Assembly (NCBI GenBank): GCA_009760855.2 | Contig: WPIO01000008.1 | Span: 3,746,001-3,810,000 of the forward strand | Direction of reading: 5' to 3' | Source: Cristatella mucedo | Taxonomy: Eukaryota; Bryozoa; Phylactolaemata; Cristatellidae | DNA length: 64,000 nt | Part shown: positions 10,372-52,514 of the stretch, one piece after another | How the letters are laid out: each line of letters starts with the position of its first letter | Position numbering within the stretch: the stretch's first letter is position 1 | Notes under the pieces: model-generated | Seen by the model: the letters and a program-made list of their open reading frames with translations, nothing else | What the model was told of the DNA's origin: nothing | Database searches by the model: none | Made by a program: the position numbers and the translations under genes

Positions 10372-13300
10372 TCACTCCATGTGAATCTTGAGCGAGGCGG
10401 TGGCGGCACTCTTGCGCAGGCATGCGGGCCAGCGGCAGACCGGGCACAGCGAGTTGCCGCTCAGCAGCCAGCGCGCGATGCAGCGCCGATGGAACGAGTG
10501 ACCGCACGGCAGTCCGGCGAGGCAGTCGCGCCGTCTGTAGCACTCGAGGCAGATCGGACAGTCGTCCGAGCGAAGCACGTGGGCAGGCCGCCTTACATCA
10601 TTGCAGTCGCAGCACACAGGCCCGCTACTGCGGCCACAGCCACCTCTGGCACACTCATCTGCGTCGTCTTCGGACGAGCAGGACGTCGACGACGCCTCTT
10701 GAGACGACTGCTGCTTCGACGTAGACGCCCGGTCGTTGGCCGCCGCTGCCGAGCTACAGCCGTCGCAGCCGTGGCGCCACGAGGGCAGCTCGCTCACGTA
10801 GTCGTACTCAGGATAGGGCTGCAGCCAGAAGGTGGGCGCGCTCAGCCGCTCGATGAGCAGTGCCGCTCGCAGACCCTCCTCGACGTCGCCGCCGGCTGCA
10901 GCCAGCTGGCCAGCGATGGCGGTCGGCGGTGCGGCGACGCCTTGCCGATGGAACAGCACGTCAAACCACGCAGGCGGGTCGCCTCCGTCGCCAGCCCCGG
11001 TGGCGGCTCCTCCTTCGTAGTCGCCACCAGAGGTGCCGCTGCCAGGCCCGCTCGGTGCCGCCACCGGCGTCGTCAGCAACGCTGCCGCGAGCGAAACGAG
11101 CGTGCAGTACGTCGCGAAGCTCACAACGACGACGGCGGCCGGCGTCCAGCCTCCGTCGCCGCCGGTCACGGCGAGCGCGGTGGCCAGCCGGCAGACAGCG
11201 CCGACACGGCTGAGCACCAGCTGACGTAGCAGCCACGAGGCGGCGTTCAGCAGCTGCGATAGCACGGGCAGGCCGGCCAGCGTGGCGCCGCCGCCGGACG
11301 GCAGCCAGAGCGCGAGTAGCAGGCCGTTGCCCTTTGCGCACAGCCACAGAGCCCGCCCGAGTTCGCTACCGCCACTGCTGCCTCTGCGCCGCCGCCGCCA
11401 CCGACGACCACAGGCCAGGCTGACGCTGAGCGTGCACATAGCGTTGGTGAGACAGCAGGCCGCGACGAGCAGGTCGTTAGCGTCGGGAGACAGGAAAGTG
11501 AGCAGGGCGCCGAGTGCGCGCATGTTGAGCAGATCCACGCTCGCTGACGAGCCGTACGTGTAGTTGCGCTCGGGCGTCGACAGGACATAGGTCGCCGCCG
11601 CTGGTGGGGCGTCATCTGACACCGCCGTTTCGTCACGCAAGCTGCCAAGCAGTGCAGAGGAGACAGCGCTTGCATCGTCAGTCAGCCGACCGAACTTGAC
11701 CCGGCCAGTGAAGCGCACCGTGAGCGCTGAGACGAACATAGGGACGGGCTGCTGCTGCACCGATGACGACGATGGCGGCGACACGTACAGCAGCCGCACT
11801 GGGTACTTGCCGGCGGAGTATGAGTTGTGCACAAAGTCGAACCACTCTTCAGCAGTCTCGGCCGTGCGCAGTCGCTTGATGCGCGCCGCCAGGCTGGCGG
11901 CGACCCACTGCTGGACGGCCCGAGCCTGTGCTTGGCCTGAGTAGGCACGCATGAACACGTCAGCCTTGACCGTATAGCCCTGCGGCAAAGCGAGGACCAG
12001 CCTCGGGGTGCTCCATTCCTTGAGACGACAGAACCTGTGCAGACGAAGGCAAGTGGGCAGTCATAATCTCGAAAGCCCTCACCGCCGGCTCACCATCCAG
12101 CCCTGTCTCATCTGTATCAGTAGCAAAATTCGAAATGCTAGGCCACTAAATCGGTCGGATTGCAGAAGTGCTCGAGATTGTAAGCAGTTCCTGAATTATG
12201 CGCATTAGGAGCAGGAAATGCAACGATCCATGGTTTCCAGAATATCATAGGCTATCCGAAGGAGAGGCAAGTCAGCTGAACTTTGGGATTTAAGTTAGCC
12301 GGCTGCAAGTGATAGAATGGCCTGTAAAACAGGTAGCCCCCCTATGGCTTTGGAATGTATTGCTCTACGTGCAGAACATGAATGATGGACTCGCTATGAA
12401 GGTACAGGGCATGTGCCCACTCTTAAAAATAATAATAATATTAATGCACTTGATAAAGCGCCCTCAGAGAACTCAATCTCTCTCTCTAGGCACTTTACAT
12501 TTGCTGCAAAGGGAGTTTGATTGCCGCCTCCGCAATCTACAATCGTCGGAGCACGTGCATGCATTAGCGCGGCATCATCCACAGCTCAGCAGCTGCGCTT
12601 TGAGGAGTCACTCGCTTGTCAGCACCGGTCACGCATCTGAAAGGACTATAATAATAATAATAATAATAGTAATAATTCACTTGATAAAGCGCCCTCAGAG
12701 AACTTAATCTCTCTCTAGGCGCTTTACATTTGCTGTAAAGTGAAATGCAATTGAATGGTAAGTAAAATCATGCTTGAAAAACAAACGAGGTGAATAATAT
12801 GGTTAGGGGTGACATGCACAGGGTCAGCATGCAAATGTGGTTAGTGGCAGCATGCACAGTGTCAGCATGCATAAGCACATCAAGGACGAATCACAGGGAC
12901 CCACTAAATGCTGTCCCAAATAGGTGTTTTTAGGTTCCTTTTAAATGTGGTCAGGTCAGGGGATGTTCTGACGCAGGTCGGGAGGGAGTTCCAGGCTTTG
13001 GGAGCATATGAACTAAATGCACGGTCTCCAAAGGATTTAAGGTTTGTATGAGGTATTTCTAGACTGTTGGATTCCGAAAAGCGGGTGGTACGATGCTTGG
13101 CCTGATGGGGTAGTATATCTGACAGATAGGCTGGAGCCATAGAATGAAGGGACCTAAAAGAGAGCGACAAAACCTTGAAGTCAATCCGTTGCTTGACTGG
13201 TAGCCAGTGCAGGTCGGCGAGAAGTGGAGTAATGTGGCAACTGCGACGCTCACGACAGACAAGCCTGGCTGCAGAGTTTTGCACCAGCTGCAATCGCCTG

Positions 13301-15758
13301 ATCGCACATGCCGGTAGGCCAGTAAGCAGTGAGTTGCAGAAGTCGATACGGGATGTCACGAATGCATGGACCAACTTGGACATGGAATCTTTATCTAAAC
13401 AAGCCCGAATTTTAGCAATGTTATGAAGCTGAAAATAGGCGGATTTGACTGTGGAGCTGATATGGTCGTCTAACGAGAGGTCGCTTTGGAATATGACACC
13501 TAGATTTCGAGCTGATTCAACTGGAGATATGCTGGCAGAGCCAATTTTGAGAGTCAGCCTTTCCAATCTCTGGATCACACTGGGTTTGCCCATAACAAGT
13601 AAGTTAGTTTTATCATCGTTAAGTTTTAGAAAATTTGCTGCCATCCATGTGTGGATGTCATCAATGCATGCAGCTAGTGAGTTTAGAGAATTTGAGGTGC
13701 TCGAAGGCTGGGAGGGATCAAAGCAAAGGTACAACTGAGTGTCATCCACATAGAAGTGAACGCCTAGATTGTGCTTGGCAATCACATCAGCAAGAGGCAG
13801 AGTATAAACCGTGAAAAGAACCGGACCTAGCACTGAGCCCTGAGGTACTCCATATTTCAGAGGTACTTCAGATGATCTTCGTCCATTCACGTCAATACTC
13901 TGGAGTCTCCCACTGAGATAGGACCTCAACCACTGCAGAGCAGTGCCAGTGATGCCCAGGCGAGATGAGAGGCGCTCTAGAAGAACTTTGTGATCGATGG
14001 TGTCAAAAGCTGCCGAAAGATCAAGCAAAACAAGCAGATACACTCTACCCATGTCTGCATTCCTAAGTAGGTCGTTGTATACCCGAAGCAATGCTGACTC
14101 TGTGTAGTGATTAGCTCTAAAGCCAGACTGGAACTTACTAGCAAGGTGTGAGGTTTCGATATACAAGTTCAGCTGGTCCGCCACAACCCGTTCCAGTGTC
14201 TTTGATAGGAATGGTAGAAGGGAAACTGGGCGGTAGTTGCTCAAGTTCTCTTGGTCAAGTGTAGCTTTCTTGAGAAGTGGCCTGACTACAGATTTTTTGA
14301 AAGGTGCTGGGACATGACCTGAGGCTAATGACATATTAATTATGTTAGTTATGCATGGCAGCAGCAGATCAATGCAACGTAGGAGCAGGAGTGTGGGAAT
14401 AGGGTCCAGAGGACTTGTTGTCTTCTTTGATTGAGATACGAACTTTAGGACTAGATCACTAGTGACCTGCTTAAATGCAGACATTGAGGTGCAGCCAGGA
14501 ACCAAGGAACAGCATTCTAGTGGGGAGGTTGTCATCGCAGGGATGGATTCCCTGATCTTGTCTATCTTCTGCACAAAGAATCGAGAGAAGCGATCGGCTA
14601 ATCATCATTAGGATCATCAGGTAAGGAGCTAATCTGGGAACAGTTGAGATGGTTTATTGTCGACATCAGCATTTTTGGATTGTGCATCTGTGATTCAACA
14701 ATGTTTTTATAAAAACTAGATTTAGCCTTTGCTAGCACCCGCTAGATGCCCTACCTGAGCTTGGGGCGCAGGATTTCAGTTCACAAGCCGCTACAGCCCA
14801 TCGGTGACAGTAGCTGCAGGAAGCAGTAAAGTAGGCTCGAGGACATGAAGATGGGCCAGGCAGGCACTGCAAGAGGTCGGAACTAGGTGCCAGAGCTCAG
14901 CAACATCCTTACAGCAGCAAGCAGGCCAGTTGCCGATGGCCATCCGGCCTATGCAGCTTCATCGTGATTGGCCGGTTTGCTAAGAAGCAGTTGACAACTC
15001 GAAAGAGAGGCTCAACCGGAAGAAGCAGGTGAATGCGGCCATTATGTCGGCCCAGCATGCTCGGATCGGATGCCCAGCAGTACTGTACCTCGGCTAAGCC
15101 TAAAGAGATCAGGTTGGACTTATTTCATATCGATATCTGCTTGTAGGTCTTTCGACGAATAGCGCCTACCTTGAATATCTGATTGCTGCTGTTAAGCCAC
15201 ATTCAGGGAGTCTCCCGAGTAGCAGCTTTTGGCCTTTGCATATTGATATATCACCTCCCCACACACCAATGTCGCCTGTGCACAGCCAGATGCTATCTGA
15301 TGTCATATCATTTGGTGGACACGTTTACATAAAGGGTCTAGTCTGCGCATTGCTGAATGACCGGCAGGTCTGCCGGACCTAGCTTATTGACCAGAGGGTC
15401 GTGCTGGTAGTTCTGCTGTGGGTCACTAGCTGCCAAACCGTGGCAAAGTCAGCCGTTGACACACTCCCTTTGTATTTCTCTAGTAAGATTGTATGACTTA
15501 CCAGAGTCGAATGAGAAAAAAATCCCCGAGAGGTTCTCTATTCATTCGGTTTTTTGAGCTATTCTTCGGATCTATGTTTAAAAGCCGGTCGAAAGAGCGA
15601 CCAGTTGGACGTCAGAGCTTTGCATACAATGTCCTTGACTATTCCATCAAGTCCTTGACTCCTGCCAGGCCTAAGCAGTAGCAGTGTGCATAGGCTTGTG
15701 ACCATATCGTATCTTTGTGCGTGCACGTGTAAATGTGTGTGCATGTGTGTGTGTGTGT

Positions 15759-15812
<54 letters not shown>

Positions 15813-16898
15813 GTGTGTGTGTGTGTGTGTGCGCGGCGTCTATACGCATGTTGCAGCAACAAACAGTGACCAATAAATCAGATGATTCTGAGGCTGCTGG
15901 ATCCATTGCTGACAGATGCTGCAAGGCATAGCTGGCAGGCTCTATCAGTAGGTCATTCACTCACGAAAAAACTGCAGGTGGCATGGCTAGGAGTGACCAC
16001 CACCACAACTACTGCTTAAACATAATATATGCAAATAAACGGATTCATTGCCTAGTATTTGGACGAAAAATGACGACCAATTCCCTGAAAAGCATTACCC
16101 AGCTTAACTGCAGGAGCCCAGGTGCACGCGGTGCTAGCACGAACGTCAAGATACTAGCAGCAATACTGTACCTGTCAGCTGAGCGGTGCTGAGTGCCACG
16201 TACGTGATCTGCAAAGCAAGGTGACGAGCCCTCCCCGGGGCGTGCAAGTTTGGAAACACGCCGCTCACCTAACATCGTGCTGGCAGCTGAAAGTACCGAA
16301 CCGGATCCCGAAGCCCGCCAATTGCCTCCTCAGTGTGTCCCAATCCTGCTGCTCCATGACGCTGCGGCCTTGCTGTGGCTGGACCTGGACTAACCACGCG
16401 CTGTCCTTGGCGTCCTCGACGACCTCGTAAAACTCTGAGCCCTGAGTAAAAACGCGGCTCGGAGGCAGCTCGGCGCCAGCTGTTGCTGCTGCGGCCAGAA
16501 GATCCGGGATGCTGGGCCTCCCTGAAAATCGGCAGCGGAAATCGACGCTGGAAAAGTGCGAGACGATCGCAGTTGGCCACCCGGCTAGCTGCAGTTGTTC
16601 GGGTGCGAAAGGCTTGTCGTCACTGCTGCCGCCTTTCGCTTCATAAACCGCCGACGCGTAAGAGGTCCTGACCTGTTTCCAAAACTCGGTTGGCAAGCTC
16701 TCCTTTCTCCAACACGCCACTATACGAAATGCCTCTTGCGTCCAACAGTGATTTGAGCTGAAACACGGTCAAGGTCTCGGGAGCGAGGGAAGCAGTCGAG
16801 TTCGTACCGACCGTACCCAGTGCGAACTGGTCTTGCACCCATACTGCGGCAAGTAGCGCCGCTATGTAGACGACCAGGAGTGCGGCGCTAATGCACAT
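10372..16898 (-). CDS. RNF103: RNF103 orthologue, ER-membrane RING-H2 E3 ubiquitin ligase, 3 exons, complete
   Basis: Exons on the minus strand: 16898-16673, 16521-16269, 12034-10372; introns 151 bp and 4,234 bp, both GT-AG, phases 1 and 2 matching. The protein is 713 residues (human RNF103 685). RNF103/KF-1 is a multi-pass ER protein that ubiquitinates substrates in ER-associated degradation. Residues 1-20 form a signal anchor (MCISAALLVVYIAALLAAVW). The family motifs follow: RGISYSGVLEKGE, FYEVVEDAKDSAWLVQV, GFGIRFGTFSC and FTGRVKFG. The middle has several hydrophobic segments separated by Gly/Ser/Arg-rich low complexity. The C-terminus holds a complete C3H2C3 RING-H2 at about residues 652-693 (CPIC, CGHSFHRRC, CPVC) with all eight metal ligands present. 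The ATG at 16898 precedes the signal anchor directly. Intron 2 contains a same-strand LINE. The GC-rich coding exon creates long spurious open frames on the plus strand. Confidence 0.94.
12035..12425 (-). other. 3' part of RNF103 intron 2, nothing recognised
   Basis: Minus-strand intron sequence ending in a good pyrimidine tract and CACAG acceptor at 12035. No repeat or gene is seen before the LINE tail at 12426. Confidence 0.5.
12426..12525 (-). mobile_element. LINE 3' tail fragment
   Basis: (AAT)n plus the tail hairpin and part of the LINE 3' UTR on the minus strand. It is separate from the longer copy that starts at 12645. Confidence 0.7.
12645..14745 (-). mobile_element. CR1/L2-type LINE copy with long RT open frame (in RNF103 intron 2)
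   Basis: A 556-codon open frame (14574-12904) encodes a non-LTR reverse transcriptase. Visible motifs are NYRPVSLLPFLSKTLERVVA, LLDLSAAFDTIDHKVLLERL, YGVPQGSVLGPVLF and the catalytic box FYVDD (other copy FYADD), then the C-terminal domain ending near AWNSLPTCVRTSPDLTTF. Upstream, 14745-14580 continues the protein in another frame (FYKNIVESQMHNPKMLMSTI), so a frameshift or stop lies near 14600. The C-terminus is also frameshifted near 12930. The 3' end has the UTR, the tail hairpin and (ATT)n at 12645-12672. No endonuclease region is present: a 5'-truncated, dead copy. It is on the same strand as RNF103. Confidence 0.93.
14746..16268 (-). other. 5' part of RNF103 intron 2
   Basis: Apart from the GT microsatellite at 15737-15832 I see nothing coding. 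The 16268 end is the GTGAGC donor of RNF103 exon 2. Confidence 0.5.
15737..15832. repeat. (GT)n microsatellite
   Basis: About 45 GT units with single-base interruptions, in RNF103 intron 2. The Cys-Val and Thr-His open frames across it are artefacts. Confidence 0.95.
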
Positions 16899-16899
16899 C

Positions 16900-17500
16900 C
16901 TGAAACGTGCGGCGGCGGAAATAAGTTGTGCTCGCGGCGCGCACAGTTCTGCCCGAATCCGAGGCCAGCAGCAGCGGCAACGAGGAAGAGTGACTGCTAA
17001 TGGCTAAGCCGCGAATAGAACGCGTCGCCCAGCTCCCTGTGCGTGCTGATGCGTCGGAAGGGCTTGGCAAATGTGCGCATTTGACAGGCGTTCATCGTAG
17101 ACGGCGCTTACCGCGGGCAGAGCTAGCGGTGGTGGCCGACAGACTAGACTGAAGGCTGCGCCTGCTACACCGGGAGCGGAAGTCGGCTTTCGCGCACGGG
17201 GAGGAGCCTCGAACCGACCCCGTGGGTAGGGCGGATGTGGGCTACTTAAATGCGCTTTTAGTGCTCGGGCGAACGCCTGGAATATACTTGGAGGGCCGCT
17301 TTCTTTTGCCCGGCCCCGCGGCGGGGCATCGGTGTGGGTCGCTCGCGCGATACCCGAGACTGACTGCCTTTCAGACCGGCCTTAGTCGCAGCCCTGAGGC
17401 TGCAGCCTCGGCCGCCCTCGCTCTCCCAGAGAAGCTGTGGTGCGTTTCCTAATGCGGGAAGCGTGCGCACGTTCTTTCTTCGGCCTCTAAAGGAACGCTT
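16900..17500. promoter_or_regulatory. CpG-rich region upstream of RNF103
   Basis: The sequence just 5' of the RNF103 start (minus strand) is richer in CG dinucleotides than the flanks and has no family-like coding. The likely promoter/5' UTR is inferred from position only; no TATA box was identified. Confidence 0.35.
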
Positions 17501-17629
17501 GCTCTAATAGAATCGAGTCTTGCCAGGCACTTCCGAGTGTCAACGTGGGCGTGCGATCAATATAAATATACATCGTATCAATGTAACGCACGTGTAAAGC
17601 ATTTGCTTCGACTCTGTGACTTGTCCTTT

Positions 17630-17800
17630 GGGCGCTTATGCATGCTTATACATTGCATGTTGCCACGACATTATGCATGTTAAAGTAACAAGATGATGAG
17701 CGTGCTTCCTTTACAGCATATATGCAGGGTGCGTAGAAGGAGATTACGTTCTCAGAGAGCGCTAGACAAATTTATCATTCTTGTTAATATTATACATTTT
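17630..17800 (+). mobile_element. LINE 3' UTR and tail remnant
   Basis: TTATGCATGCTTATACATTG and the CTTCCTTTACAGCATATATG block match the LINE 3' UTR. The hairpin arms (GGTGCGTAGAAGGAGATTA ... GAGAGCGCTAGAC) are diverged. Confidence 0.6.
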
Positions 17801-18494
17801 ATTCTTATAAAAAGCTTCTGGTGAAGCACATCGAGATATGACCTTGTCGCGCCCGCTGATATACGTACGTGCGAAAATGCGTGATCAATGCAACCGGATG
17901 GCGATAGGCAGCATTACGTAATCGAGATATCGGGCGTGCCTGTGGGTCCCTGGATGCTCCCGTGTATAAAGAAGTCTGGGGCCTTTCGGTCTAGTGCGTG
18001 TGGTAACTAGCAAACACACGTTGTCACATTGAGGTTGAATTATGGTTGGATTGTGATGAAGGCTTCGCCAGCAAGAAAGTGTCACAGAGAGCTTACAAGA
18101 GAAGTCAGGCAATTCACTGTCGGACGCACGGCTGATATTTTGTGCCGACGCACGCATTCTTGGTGCTGCCGGAAACATCAGTAGAACAAAGGTAGCGTGA
18201 AAGCGCTCTGCATCCTGCATCGAGTGAAGAGGTGTCATCTGCTGCTGTGAAGGTCTATCTAATGCTGACAGGTTTCTCCGGTCACAATTAATGCATTTAT
18301 GTAGCAGTATCGAGTTGTAAGAATCGGCCTGTATTGTGCTTGACTAGCAAGATGCCAAATATATGACCATATGAGCAAAAGTTAGTCCAAAGTACCTCCG
18401 CTAGAATGGCTTTAAAATCCAGCACAGCATAAGTGCATAAGTGCTATATGAACCGCTGATACATGCTCTGATGGGATGCCTTAGCGGTTACAGC

Positions 18495-18560
18495 TAGCGG
18501 ATGTACTGGTCACAATCTTGCCGCGTGACGGAGGGAAGGACGGACGGACTTTATCGTTTT
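18495..18560 (+). repeat. Short copy of dispersed repeat R3
   Basis: GTACTGGTCACAATCTTGCC followed by GCGTGACGGA resembles 35007-35035 (GTACTGGTCGCCATCTTGCC GCGTGGCAGA). It is a fragment only. Confidence 0.35.
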
Positions 18561-19056
18561 AATTAGAAAAGATGCATGTGGCTTCTGTTAAGGATCATTA
18601 GAAGTAGATAAGTTTCTCCAGAGGGTGGCAGAAAATTGAGCTCAATAAACTACCATTTCTCTTATTGATGACGTTGGTTCTCCTTCTGCTGATTCGGTCA
18701 CTCCCTCCAGGCGTCACGTGAAGCTCTTTCACGACAGTCGACTTAATCCAACGTGTTGGTTTGTATCTGATGATAAGTTACGAGCCACCACTCACCCACT
18801 CCATCAGCAAGGAAACGCAACGGTTTGAATGCTTGACGTTGGCCACACGTTTAATGAGACGGAAGCAAGACTTACGAGGATTCTTATTGTTATACGGCCG
18901 CAGGTAAGTACTGGAAAATGAGGACCAGAAATTTTAGGCAGTGCAGGTATTTGTTCGAGAGGTGCAACCGAAGATGGCTCGAGCATATTCTTAAGAAAAA
19001 ATCCATGCGCGATGTCAGCGGGTGTAGCAAAAAGAAGCTCAAAAGATCCACAAAAG

Positions 19057-19303
19057 CTCTCGCCCATCCAGACCGCTCTCGCCCATCCACACCGCTCTCA
19101 CCCATCCAGACCGCTCTCACCCATCCACACCGCTCTCACCCATCCAGACCGCTCTCACCCATCCACACCGCTCTCACCCATCCACACCGCTCTCACCCAT
19201 CCACACCGCTCTCACCCATCCACACCGCTCTCACCCATCCACACCGCTCTCACCCATCCACACCACTCTCACCCATCCACACCGCTCTCACCCATCCACA
19301 CCG
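19057..19303. repeat. Minisatellite, 13 tandem copies of a 19-bp unit
   Basis: Thirteen exact-length units of CTCTCACCCATCCACACCG. The first two units have CG instead of CA in TCRCCC, and units 1, 3 and 5 have CAGACCG where the others have CACACCG. One unit has CACCA. The perfect spacing and pattern of variants suggest recent stepwise expansion from the 5' side. Confidence 0.95.
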
Positions 19304-19577
19304 CTCTCGAAGTCATCCGAGAAGACATCTACTCTCCAACTGCCGACTATGGCACATCTTTTTCAGCGGTCCTGAACTGCTACTTCTATGCTATTCACTA
19401 CCTCAACTGCTCTCCTAACTCTGCTATGCTTCCCACTTTCTCTTTGTTGCGTGAGACGAAGTCTGTTGGCTACCGAATGCGTACCGAAAGCCGCTTAGGC
19501 TGTGAGTGCGCTATACAAAACTCTCCTGCGTAACACCCACATGGTCTTTATGACTTTGTGGAGTTACTGACAGAGAT
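19304..19577 (+). mobile_element. Fragment of a second retroelement family (RetX)
   Basis: Homologous to 44480-44571 joined to 45150-45330, for example TATGGCACATCTTTTTCAGC and TTGTGGAGTTACTGACAGAG. The 44.3-kb copy encodes the C-terminal tail typical of non-LTR RTs, so this is the 3' end of such an element. The minisatellite directly precedes it. Confidence 0.65.
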
Positions 19578-21780
19578 ACAAAACAAAACAAAATCAAGGC
19601 TCTTGAGCGCAAGAAGCAATAGTGACTAGTGGACTGTCTGTTCGCGCCCTTTGGCTTACGATAAAAGTTCTGTTCAAATAAAATTTGAAGCAGGCGTCAG
19701 GTTACCCAAACTAGGAACCACTTAGTGAGTCGGCCCCAGTTTCCATGTCAATCGATTCATTTCACGAAGAAGATTCTGATTCACGTACGGAACAATGTAG
19801 TAGACCAGACTGAAAAGGGTGTGGTGATAGAGGTAGATCACCAGTACCGCCCTATGCACTGGTAATCGAGCCGGAAATAAAGCTCTTGTCTTTAGCCTCC
19901 GAGGCCGCGTCGAACTGGTTTGTCAGCTGATCGGTTTCCACGGCAGCAAAGGACTCTTACAGTTGTGCAATAACAGTGCGGCATTTCTCGGGGTTCCATA
20001 GTTGGCCCTCTTCAACTCCTTTTCACAATACGATTGCTCAACGCTCAGTGGCACTTTCGCGCAAAGGGCATTTGTGCAGCAATACTGCTGCACATTAAGG
20101 CAATGGCCGCCCGATAACCCGCTCTTTTAATCTGGACCGAACACTGGAGAGCAATAAATCGAGCTAAAAACGTTTATTGCTATTACGACCCGATCACCGC
20201 ATCCAGCTTAAAAATGATCTGACGGATCGTGGTGAGCAATCAGGAAAGACTTCCAGCCTCTATGACTCGAGGACCTGCGTTTTAATTGAAGGACATCGGT
20301 TGGAGTAAGAGGGGACATTCGCCTTAGCAGTATTTTAACCGAGCAGTCACTAATACACCACTTATGGCTGGCCAATCGAATCTGAGCCTATGCAATTCTA
20401 TCAAAAAACGCCAGATGTTCATGTTATTTTATGTTATCACTACATACACTAAATACTATGGTTTGATATTGTATAATTTCAGAATTTAAATGAATTTTTT
20501 TGAGAGCTCGCTGCATTGCTTTGCGCCTTCTTTGACGGCACTTGCAAGGCGGTTAATCTGAATCCTCCGAGAACTGTGACGATCGCTGCACCGTCGTATT
20601 CCTAGATGGGCATCCCAACAAATTCCAGCAGCCATTTGAATCACTTAGGTACAAGCAGTGGTGGAGTCCGCGGGCGATGGGGCCTCCCCTCCCCTGTATC
20701 CGGGCAGCGACCTGGGCCACCCCTTCAGATTCCTACGCCCGACGACCCTCACTAACGACGAACTTACGTGCCAATTCCACTTGATGGGCAGCGACCGGAT
20801 TCGCGTCGAATAAACACTGCGGTTTTGCGCAATACACTTTTATCTATTGTGGGCATTTCTCTTTACACGAAAATCTTGCGGGTCGTGCTCCCTACATAAA
20901 CATCCCCAGATGAAAATTCTGACTTCGTCTCTGGGTACCAGGCGCCGTATGCAGCCCTAATCGAATGACGTCTATTTCTAGATACGCCGTGAGTCTACCG
21001 CCATAGCGACGGAAAATAGATACACGCCAATCAGTGAGAGATCGAATCTTTACCACGGCAGCGAAAACATAATGACCACATTAAAGATAGCTACTGGCGA
21101 GATAAATTAATCCATAAGCTAATAAAGAGTGATCAATAGCCAGGGCGAAGCCAGGGATTTTTCTAGAGGTCGGCTGAACCCCGAAATTTCAATGGCCCCG
21201 TGAAAGTGGCCCCCTAAGCCACATCAAGGTCAATGCGACGAGATTGCTCTCACGCCCTATTTAAGGTACTCAGCTATCGCGATTGGCTATTTTACTTGAG
21301 ACATGCAGTTAATACGAAGCAACCTTTTTCAACGGCTCTGAAGTCTACTGCTTAATCTTGAATGAACAAAATTCGTGGTCTACATCAAGCAGCCAATGAA
21401 TTTGTCCGACTAATTCGAAAGCCTTAAGCACAAAGTAGTGCAAAAGGTCGTCAATTGCACTGCTGACGATCAGATAGCCAAATAGGATTATGCAGCCTAC
21501 CACGGCTCTTCTAGCAGCGATTCAAGGTTCTAAAGAATTCCCTTGCAATGGGAGTAAAAGTGTTCATATAACGACACGCAGCAAGCTTTAGCCCGCCCCC
21601 CTAAAAGCAGCTGCACTAATGAAAACTTAAAAGTTGAATCGCTGGCTGCTAGTCACGTTCGACCAATCCTGCTACTCCGGACTAGCAGGGTGTGGCCGCC
21701 GGCCCTGCTATCCTGATTAATTGTCGCCACCCGGCGAAGAGGTAGCTTTAAACGCGAACTTTATCGCACCTAGCTCCGAG
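19578..21780. other. Intergenic, nothing recognised
   Basis: AT/GC-balanced sequence with only short open frames on both strands and no repeat shared with the rest of the window that I could see. Confidence 0.5.
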
Positions 21781-22348
21781 CTCCCTAGCATCCACCCTGC
21801 CGCTCGCTAGCGGCCAGGCCTCGAGGCCAGCAGCTCAGGCGATCGTCACGCAGTCGCTGGTCGCCCGGGAGCACGCGGCGAGAGCCGACGAACGCTGAAT
21901 CCCCAGTGCTTCCAGTGCTTCGTCTGCTTGCCGAGAGAGATTTTCCAGCTCCGGGGGCGGCTCTGCGGCTTGCTCGTTGCGGCGGGGCCGCACCGAGCGT
22001 CACTTCGCCACGACTCAACTTGGAACTAGCGACTTACGCGTAGTGCAGGGATCCGAAACAACCCCAGCGCAGTATCAGATCAATTGCAGCATTCGGAGGC
22101 GTATTTAATGGTTGCTCAAGGAGAGGCCTCAAACTAGCGCACGGAGGCGAAGCAGCTCTGACCGCAACCTTAGCGGACTCCGCAAACAATTTTTCACCAG
22201 TGCAACGGGGGGGGGACGCCGGAAGTACAGCGCTTTTCCCACTGCCTTGACCGTAGCCGGGTGCCGGATGTTGATCAGCCCCCGACTGGGGCTAGCCTGC
22301 TATCTGCAGCGTAGACTCTCTTATGGCTTAAGAGTAGACGACTAGAAG
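21780..22348 (+). promoter_or_regulatory. CpG-rich region upstream of FHIP2
   Basis: The GC- and CpG-rich stretch ends at the FHIP2 start codon (22349, context GAAGATG). A promoter/5' UTR is inferred from position and composition. Confidence 0.35.

Positions 22349-52514
<30,166 letters not shown>

Noticed and set aside
10324-11229. 300-codon plus-strand frame
   Set aside because: Antisense of the GC-rich RNF103 exon 3; Arg/Ala-biased with no domain.
19057-19303. Regularly repeated units resembling a CRISPR array
   Set aside because: Units are directly tandem with no spacers, and the genome is animal; it is a minisatellite.
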